Positions 24,388 through 29,770 of a stretch of 29,770 nucleotides of DNA are shown piece by piece. Below the pieces are notes generated by a model that was given only the letters and a program-made list of their open reading frames with translations, searched no databases and was not told where the DNA came from. The stretch is from an uncultured Veillonella sp. (lineage in GTDB: Bacteria > Bacillota > Negativicutes > Veillonellales > Veillonellaceae). The translations under genes and the position numbers were made by a program. Where the stretch lies: assembly GCA_902478055.1 (NCBI GenBank), contig CABSJL010000017.1, positions 1 to 29,770 of the forward strand, read 5' to 3'. The stretch's first letter is position 1. Every line of letters begins with the position of its first letter.

Positions 24388-24879
24388 ATGGATGCATTAG
24401 TTAAACGGGTGCTAGAACGCCTAGAAAAGCGCATGACATCCACTGCTACGTTTATGGTCACAGAATGCAATAGCTATGATGAACATATATTGTTGCAGAA
24501 TCAACTCATTTCTTTTGCTGGTATAGATTATGGTCATATACGAGAGTTAATGAGCGATACATTGGTGCCTTGGGTAGCCTGTTTGCACCGTGCATTAGCT
24601 TATGACTGTGAGGTGACAATACGCCTCGCAGTCCCTGTGACCTCGTTGATGAATCCATCAGTTATTCTAGATTGGCCTATCAATTTTCTAGATAAATTTG
24701 GTCGTCCTATATATGCCAGCCATCAAGGATGGATAACGGCCTCTTTTGTAAGATCTTGTGAAAGTCAGTCTATTATCGTCATATATAGGGGACAACGGTT
24801 TACCATGGCTGCTCGAGATGAAATTGAGCGCTTACGTATCACAATAATTGAAGGGAACGAGAAGTATGCAAGTCGGTAA
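24388..24879 (+). CDS. pduM: Microcompartment structural protein PduM
   Basis: A 163-residue protein, exactly the length of Salmonella PduM, which is required for proper compartment assembly and has no known enzymatic activity. Residues 1-16 (M-D-A-L-V-K-R-V-L-E-R-L-E-K-R-M) form an amphipathic helix like the encapsulation peptides of this locus. The T-S-T-A-T-F-M-V segment and the end around F-T-M-A-A-R-D-E align with PduM. The ATG at 24388 follows the eutJ stop by one base; an upstream in-frame ATG lies within eutJ. The 3' end overlaps pduN by 14 bases. Confidence 0.85.
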   Translation: MDALVKRVLERLEKRMTSTATFMVTECNSYDEHILLQNQLISFAGIDYGHIRELMSDTLVPWVACLHRALAYDCEVTIRLAVPVTSLMNPSVILDWPINFLDKFGRPIYASHQGWITASFVRSCESQSIIVIYRGQRFTMAARDEIERLRITIIEGNEKYASR

Positions 24880-25132
24880 AGTAGTGGGTAGTATCGTATC
24901 TACTCAAAAGCATGAATCTCTAAAGGGAATGAAACTGATGATGGTAGATATTCTCGATGGAGAACAAGGGTTGACGGGGCGCATAGAAATCGCCGTCGAT
25001 ACAGTATGTGCTGGTGAAGGTGAATATGTGCTTCTAACTCGAGGCTCATCGGCACGGCATATTTTCGAAGATGATAAAGGCACCGCAGTAGATTGTGCTA
25101 TTGTGGGTATTATTGATAGTTTTGAAAAATAA
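24866..25132 (+). CDS. pduN: BMC-P vertex protein PduN
   Basis: An 88-residue EutN/CcmL-family pentamer protein that caps the vertices of the shell. It has the M-Q-V-G-K-V-V-G-S-I-V-S-T start, K-H-E-S-L-K-G near residue 17, the D-T-V-C-A-G-E-G-E-Y-V-L segment and the V-G-I-I-D end. The start at 24866 is chosen by the family N-terminus; the six-codon-longer frame lies inside pduM. The overlap with pduM suggests coupling. Confidence 0.94.
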   Translation: MQVGKVVGSIVSTQKHESLKGMKLMMVDILDGEQGLTGRIEIAVDTVCAGEGEYVLLTRGSSARHIFEDDKGTAVDCAIVGIIDSFEK

Positions 25133-25226
25133 TTGTATAGGAAATAGCTGGTGCCAGAGTTAAACCTAGTTATTGTGTCACATCATGAATGTATCCTTGA
25201 TTGTGTACACCGTTAGTTGACATGGT

Positions 25227-25242
25227 CATTGCATCAGCAATG
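25227..25242 (+). other. Hairpin in the pduN-pduP gap
   Basis: CATTGC at 25227-25232 pairs with GCAATG at 25237-25242 around ATCA, nine bases before the GGAGGT of pduP. The surrounding 131-base gap is one of the longest in the operon. The hairpin could affect mRNA processing or pduP translation. Confidence 0.4.
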
Positions 25243-25263
25243 CAACCTATATGGAGGTTCATG

Positions 25264-26694
25264 ATGGAAAACAATACACAGTTGAAAGAAATGATCCGCT
25301 CCATGGTTATAGATGTATTACAGGGGCAAAAGCAAGAAGCAGCCTCATCACAACCTTTTAAACAAGCGCCTAGAGGTCAAGTTGAACCAGGTGTGTTTGA
25401 TACTGTTGATGAGGCCATTCAAGCAGCAAAAGCAGCGCAAGCGCGCTTTGAAGATTGCACCTTGGCAACCCGTGAAAAGGTAATAGCAGACATCCGTGCT
25501 GCTATGCGCCCACGAGTACAAGAGTTGGCTCAAAAAACTGTTGAAGAAACAGGAATGGGTCGCGTTGCAGATAAAGTATTGAAATTAAATCTTACACTCG
25601 ATAAAACACCGGGTGTAGAAGATCTCGTTACAGAGTGTGAAACTGGTGATAACGGCATGACATTATACGAATTGTCTGCCTACGGTGTCATCGGTGCTAT
25701 TACACCAAGTACAAATCCGGCAGAAACGTTAATATGTAATACAATCGGTATGCTAGCTGCAGGGAATGCCGTATTCTTTAGTGTTCATCCTGGCGCTAAG
25801 CATCTTAGTCGATTGCTAGTTAGTGAACTTAATCAAATTATTGCTAAATCGATTGGCATTGAAAATCTTATCGTAACACTTCGTGAGCCATCTATTGAGT
25901 CCGCTCAAGAGATGATGTTGCACCCCGATGTGAGTCTATTAGTTGTTACTGGTGGCCCTGGGGTTGTAAAACAAGCGCTTCAAAGTGGTAAAAAGGTTAT
26001 CGGTGCCGGTGCTGGTAATCCACCAGCCTTTGTAGATGAAACAGCAGATATTAAAAAGGCAGCTCAAGATATCGTCCTAGGTGCTAGCCTCGATAATAAT
26101 ATTCTATGTATCGCTGAAAAGAGCGTCGTTGCCATGCGCCAAATCGAGCCACAGCTAGTTCAAGAAATGGTGAAAGCAGGATGCGTCCTTATTGAAAATC
26201 AACAAGATATTCAACGCTTAGTAGATTTAACTGTATTACCGAATGGGACACCAAACAAAAAGTTCGTCGGTAAGAATGCAAGCGTCATTCTAGATGCGGC
26301 ACATATTCCGTACAACGGTGATCCACGGTTGATCATCATGCGTACACCAAAAGACCATCCATTTGCAGTGATTGAAATGTTAATGCCTATTCTACCGGTT
26401 GTGACGGTAGATAGCTTTGATGAAGGTCTCGATGTATGCTTGATGTTAGAAGCGGGCTTACATCATACGGCAACGATGCATTCCTTAAATATGGAACGCC
26501 TCAATCGGATGGCCCGTAAAATGAAAACATCTATTTTTGTTAAGAATGGTCCATCCTATGCAGGGCTTGGTTTTAGTGGTGAAGGTACGACAACCTTTAC
26601 AATTGCTACACCTACTGGGGAATCTACTACATCAGCACGCTGCTTTGCACGCCGTCGTAGATGTTGCTTAACAACAGGGTTCAATATTCGATAG
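25264..26694 (+). CDS. pduP: CoA-acylating propionaldehyde dehydrogenase PduP
   Basis: A 476-residue aldehyde dehydrogenase that oxidises propionaldehyde (or 3-hydroxypropionaldehyde) with NAD and CoA to the acyl-CoA. The N-terminal helix L-K-E-M-I-R-S-M-V-I-D-V-L (about 6-18) is the encapsulation peptide, followed by a Gln/Ala/Pro linker. The catalytic Cys is in N-N-I-L-C-I-A-E-K (near residue 281). The end A-R-R-R-R-C-C-L-T-T-G-F matches Salmonella PduP. ATG occurs twice (25261 and 25264); the second has normal spacing from GGAGGT. Confidence 0.96.
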   Translation: MENNTQLKEMIRSMVIDVLQGQKQEAASSQPFKQAPRGQVEPGVFDTVDEAIQAAKAAQARFEDCTLATREKVIADIRAAMRPRVQELAQKTVEETGMGRVADKVLKLNLTLDKTPGVEDLVTECETGDNGMTLYELSAYGVIGAITPSTNPAETLICNTIGMLAAGNAVFFSVHPGAKHLSRLLVSELNQIIAKSIGIENLIVTLREPSIESAQEMMLHPDVSLLVVTGGPGVVKQALQSGKKVIGAGAGNPPAFVDETADIKKAAQDIVLGASLDNNILCIAEKSVVAMRQIEPQLVQEMVKAGCVLIENQQDIQRLVDLTVLPNGTPNKKFVGKNASVILDAAHIPYNGDPRLIIMRTPKDHPFAVIEMLMPILPVVTVDSFDEGLDVCLMLEAGLHHTATMHSLNMERLNRMARKMKTSIFVKNGPSYAGLGFSGEGTTTFTIATPTGESTTSARCFARRRRCCLTTGFNIR

Positions 26695-26705
26695 GTGGTG
26701 AGCAT

Positions 26706-27824
26706 ATGAATAAATGGACTTTTCCAACTCAAATTTATGCAGGATCAGATTCGTTGAATCGTCTTACAGAATTTAATAATGAATCCATCCTTATCATATG
26801 TGATCCATTTTTAAAAGATTCTCCGAGCCTTACGTATGTGATGGGATTAATGGATAGTAAAAATAAGGTGACTATTTATACTGATGTAGTACCTGATCCA
26901 CCTATAACCCATGTTGTAAAGGGCATTGAATTTATGGAAGGTATTAAACCGACCGTTATCATTGCCATTGGTGGGGGATCCTGCATCGATATGAGCAAAG
27001 GTATAGCATATTTCGGTCGTAAGCTAAAGCATATGGATATTAAATCCTTCATCGCAGTTCCTACTACTAGTGGCACAGGATCTGAAGTAACCGCCTTTGC
27101 TGTTCTTACAGATAGCGAAACGCAAATTAAGTATCCTCTTGTGGATGATGCGGTATTACCTGATGAAGCTTTATTAACGCCATTGTTTGTAAAAACATCT
27201 CCACCAAATGTTACTGCATTTAGTGGGATGGATGTACTTGTTCACGCTCTTGAAGCCTATGTGGCAACGGCGGCAAATAATTTTACTGATGCATTGGCAC
27301 AACAAGCGATTGAGCTTGTTTTTGAATATTTACCAAAATGTCATAAGCCAACAGCAACAGAACAAGACCGCATGTCTATGCACGAAGCATCATGCCTTGC
27401 AGGGCTTTCCTTTAACAAGGCTGGCGTAGGTATCGTTCATGCTATGGCTCATCAGCTGGGAGGACAATTCCATGTGCCTCATGGTCTAGCTAATAGTATG
27501 CTCTTGCCGTATGTAATTGGATTTAATTGCTCCCACAATCCGGCGGTAGCTAAAAAATATGCTCATTTATCTGCTAAATTAGGCTTTGCAGGTCATAATG
27601 CATCAGAGGTGGATAAATTAGCTGCTCTTATAGAAGCTATCGTTACATTGCAACATACATTAGACTGTCCAATGAATCTGACAGCCTTTGGTGTAGATAA
27701 AGCTGTATCGGAAACTAAGCTCGACCTTATGGCAGATAGAGCACTAGAGGATATGTGTTACAGATTTAATCCATATCCAGCTAACCATGATGATCTTATT
27801 GGTTTATATAAAAAAGTATTGTAA
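26706..27824 (+). CDS. pduQ: Propanol dehydrogenase PduQ
   Basis: A 372-residue iron-containing alcohol dehydrogenase that reduces propionaldehyde to 1-propanol, regenerating NAD for PduP inside the compartment. Motifs are A-I-G-G-G-S-C-I-D, P-T-T-S-G-T-G-S-E and the metal ligands in M-D-V-L-V-H-A-L-E and H-A-M-A-H-Q-L-G-G-Q-F-H-V-P-H-G. The length matches PduQ. The ATG at 26706 follows AGGTGGTGAG just after the pduP stop. It is the last gene of the operon; a terminator lies 58 bases beyond its stop. Confidence 0.94.
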   Translation: MNKWTFPTQIYAGSDSLNRLTEFNNESILIICDPFLKDSPSLTYVMGLMDSKNKVTIYTDVVPDPPITHVVKGIEFMEGIKPTVIIAIGGGSCIDMSKGIAYFGRKLKHMDIKSFIAVPTTSGTGSEVTAFAVLTDSETQIKYPLVDDAVLPDEALLTPLFVKTSPPNVTAFSGMDVLVHALEAYVATAANNFTDALAQQAIELVFEYLPKCHKPTATEQDRMSMHEASCLAGLSFNKAGVGIVHAMAHQLGGQFHVPHGLANSMLLPYVIGFNCSHNPAVAKKYAHLSAKLGFAGHNASEVDKLAALIEAIVTLQHTLDCPMNLTAFGVDKAVSETKLDLMADRALEDMCYRFNPYPANHDDLIGLYKKVL

Positions 27825-27881
27825 TTTATATAGATTGAGTACTATATAGATTGAATACTAAAACTAGAAAATATAAGACCG

Positions 27882-27920
27882 AAAAAGAGACTTTAATGAT
27901 TTCATTGAAGCCTCTTTTTT
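27882..27920 (+). terminator. Terminator of the pdu operon
   Basis: AAAAAGAG-x-CTTTAATGA (27882-27899) pairs with 27902-27919 with one mismatch and one G-T pair, followed by T residues. It is the first convincing terminator after the operon start, which supports a single long transcript. Confidence 0.85.
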
Positions 27921-28101
27921 ATTTGTATAGGAATAGATTGTATTACTGAGGTTATGTGCTATTAGATACACCTTTTTTCATCTTAGAATGATATAATAAT
28001 TTTTACATCCTATCTTGATGTAGAGGTGTTATTCAAATTTAGTCATATTCCATATAACTCATTGGAATATAGAATAACATAGATTTTATCTACATTTGTT
28101 G

Positions 28102-28107
28102 TATAAT
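28102..28107 (+). promoter_or_regulatory. Candidate -10 element for the activase gene
   Basis: A perfect TATAAT, with no good -35 at 17 bases. It would start transcription near 28114 and give a leader of about 160 bases that contains the structured element at 28139-28256. Between the operon terminator and this point, the only other feature I see is an inverted repeat, ATATTCCA at 28045-28052 with TGGAATAT at 28063-28070. Confidence 0.4.
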
Positions 28108-28138
28108 ATGTATAGGATATTTAAAAAATTAGATATTT

Positions 28139-28256
28139 TTGTGAAAGTGTATCCTCATCTAATTTAATTAGATGCTTAGTATATTTTATGAGAAATTCAT
28201 AGTAAATGTACTACTTTCACAATATGAGTATGATCTTGTGTGGTCATACGGTTTTT
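28139..28256 (+). promoter_or_regulatory. Structured 5' leader, possible riboswitch or attenuator
   Basis: TTGTGAAAGT at 28139-28148 is the perfect complement of ACTTTCACAA at 28213-28222. The enclosed 64 bases hold two hairpins: CATCTAAT/ATTAGATG (28156-28163 with 28167-28174) and TATGA/TCATA (28187-28191 with 28197-28201). A fourth stem, GTATGATC at 28228-28235 with GGTCATAC at 28242-28249, is followed by GGTTTTT, terminator-like, just before the ribosome binding site. The layout is a three-way junction plus expression platform. It matches no riboswitch class I recognise. Confidence 0.4.
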
Positions 28257-28272
28257 GAAAAGAGAGGTATTT

Positions 28273-29770
28273 ATGCAACACATGCTACGCATGGGTATTG
28301 ACGTGGGCTCTACAACGGTTAAAGTTGTACTATTAGACGAACACGATAATTATTTGTATAAAAAGTACATACGCCATTATGCGAACATTTTGGACACCGT
28401 ATATACCTTGCTCCAAGAGGCTCAAGTGGGCCATGAAAATGATCAAGTTCATGTATGTATTACCGGTTCTGGTGGTATGGCGATGGCTGAAAAGGTACGC
28501 ATTCCATTCGTACAAGAGGTTATTGCTGAAACACGTGCTGTAAAAGCGTTGTACCCAGAAACTGATGTTATTATCGAACTTGGTGGTGAAGATGCGAAGG
28601 TTACCTACTTAGGTCAAACTGCAGAACATCGTATGAATGGCTCTTGTGCTGGTGGTACAGGCGCTTTCATCGACCAAATGGCGACTTTATTGCAAACTGA
28701 TGCATCTGGTCTTAACCAATTGGCCATGAATGCTGATACGATTTATCCAATTGCAGCACGCTGTGGCGTATTTGCTAAAACAGACGTACAAGCTTTGTTA
28801 AACCAAGGCGCATCTCATGAAAATATTGCAAAATCCGTATTCCAAGCGATTGTAAACCAAACAATTGCGGGCCTTGCATGCGGTCATAAAATTGAAGGTA
28901 ATGTAGCATTCCTTGGCGGTCCATTGACATTCTTGTCTGAATTGCGCCAATGCTTCTGCGATACCTTAGAACTAGATGAAGCGCATCGCATTATCCCTGA
29001 GAATGGTGAATTGTTCATCGCTTTAGGGGCGGCTTTGATGAAAGAAGACTGTCGTGAGATTACAGTTGGCCAATTAACAAAAGAAATTGGTGCCCTCATC
29101 GGTATTCCTATGGAGGCTACAGATCGTGTAGAACCTCTATTTAAAAATGAACAAGAATTAGAAGAATTCCGCGCTCGTCATGCTAAGGCAGTAACGCCAA
29201 AGGCAAACATTGAAGATGCGCAAGGGCCTTGTTACCTTGGTATTGATGCGGGTTCTACTACACTTAAGGTAGTTCTCATCAATAGTAATAAGGAAATTAT
29301 CTTCTCTCACTATGGTCCAAACCATGGTAAACCATTAGAAAAATCTCGTGAAATGATCGAGAAAATTTATGAACTGTTACCAAAAGGCGCTTATATTGCG
29401 CATTCTGGTGTAACTGGCTACGGCGAAGCGTTCCTTAAACGCGCCCTTGGCATCGATATTGGTGAAGTAGAAACAATGGCTCACTATCGTGCAGCTCGCT
29501 ACTTCTGCCCTGATGTTTCCTTTATCTTGGACATCGGCGGTCAAGATATGAAATGCTGTAAGGTTCGTGATGGCTATATCGAAGATATCGTATTGAACGA
29601 AGCATGTTCCTCTGGTTGTGGTTCCTTCATCGATACATTCGCATCCGGTCTACGCATTCCAATCGACCAATTCGCGAAGGAAGGTTTGTTGGCATCCTTG
29701 CCAATCGACTTGGGGTCTCGTTGTACCGTATTTATGAACTCTAAGGTTAAGCAGGCTCAAAAAGAAGGTG
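28273..29770 (+). CDS. 2-hydroxyacyl-CoA dehydratase activase-type protein, 5' part
   Basis: An open frame of 499 codons that runs off the window without a stop. AGAGAGG precedes the ATG. It contains two tandem ASKHA ATPase domains of the BadF/BadG/HgdC family: the first opens with M-G-I-D-V-G-S-T-T-V-K (about 7-17) and has N-G-S-C-A-G-G-T-G-A-F near 127; the second opens with L-G-I-D-A-G-S-T-T-L-K near 322 and has A-C-S-S-G-C-G-S-F near 455. Cys in the S-C-A-G-G-T-G and C-S-S-G-C-G motifs suggests a bridging [4Fe-4S] cluster. Such double-activase proteins are usually fused to a dehydratase-like C-terminal part of unknown substrate; that part is not visible here. Confidence 0.85.
   Translation, partial: MQHMLRMGIDVGSTTVKVVLLDEHDNYLYKKYIRHYANILDTVYTLLQEAQVGHENDQVHVCITGSGGMAMAEKVRIPFVQEVIAETRAVKALYPETDVIIELGGEDAKVTYLGQTAEHRMNGSCAGGTGAFIDQMATLLQTDASGLNQLAMNADTIYPIAARCGVFAKTDVQALLNQGASHENIAKSVFQAIVNQTIAGLACGHKIEGNVAFLGGPLTFLSELRQCFCDTLELDEAHRIIPENGELFIALGAALMKEDCREITVGQLTKEIGALIGIPMEATDRVEPLFKNEQELEEFRARHAKAVTPKANIEDAQGPCYLGIDAGSTTLKVVLINSNKEIIFSHYGPNHGKPLEKSREMIEKIYELLPKGAYIAHSGVTGYGEAFLKRALGIDIGEVETMAHYRAARYFCPDVSFILDIGGQDMKCCKVRDGYIEDIVLNEACSSGCGSFIDTFASGLRIPIDQFAKEGLLASLPIDLGSRCTVFMNSKVKQAQKEG

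Noticed and set aside
28333..29099. Minus-strand open frames in the right flank
   Set aside because: The plus strand here encodes the long activase-type protein with clear ASKHA motifs through the same interval.
1..29770. CRISPR arrays, insertion sequences, tRNA or rRNA genes, phage genes
   Set aside because: No regular spaced repeats, transposase or integrase motifs, or tRNA/rRNA-like sequences were found on reading both strands.

Overview
The window looks like a low-GC member of the Negativicutes, most likely a Veillonella-type organism. I infer this from the AT-rich sequence, the Firmicutes-like pdu gene order with an EutJ-type gene, the duplicated CobT-type genes and the 2-hydroxyacyl-CoA dehydratase activase fusion at the right edge. 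No 16S or other marker gene is present, so genus is inference.

Left flank (1-9610): the first codons of a probable anaerobic ribonucleotide reductase on the minus strand; a flavodoxin-like gene; a large DUF4153-type membrane protein on the minus strand; an iron-containing alcohol dehydrogenase; two tandem paralogous membrane-anchored genes of unknown function; a CobT-family gene followed by a DUF389 membrane protein; and an orphan MetQ/NlpA-type lipoprotein. Clear hairpin terminators separate several of these units.

Central region (9614-27824): a PocR-type AraC regulator transcribed away from a roughly 17-kb plus-strand operon for a B12-dependent propanediol/glycerol bacterial microcompartment (BMC). 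Order: short pduB, pduC, pduD, pduE, pduG, pduH, pduO, pduF-type facilitator, pduU, pduV, cobT paralog, pduA, long pduB, a 59-residue ORF, pduK-type, pduJ, pduL, eutJ, pduM, pduN, pduP, pduQ. The facilitator would admit the diol. PduCDE makes the aldehyde inside the shell. PduGH and PduO maintain adenosylcobalamin. PduP/PduL make acyl-CoA and acyl-phosphate, and PduQ recycles NADH. No pduS, pduT, pduW or pduX is visible in the window. All PduC active-site residues checked are present at Klebsiella oxytoca numbering.

The most interesting item is a 59-residue ORF (21832-22011) between the long pduB and pduK. It appears to consist only of two encapsulation-peptide-like amphipathic helices joined by a charged Pro/Glu-rich linker, with no catalytic domain, as expected of a bivalent scaffold or adaptor for the enzyme core. 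Other unusual points are the split of short and long PduB into two genes at opposite ends of the locus, a cobT paralog inside the operon, and a PduK with a lysine-rich tail instead of a cysteine cluster.

Right flank (27825-29770): a terminator, then a structured leader that could be a riboswitch or attenuator, then the 5' part of a gene for a large activase-type ASKHA protein that runs off the window.
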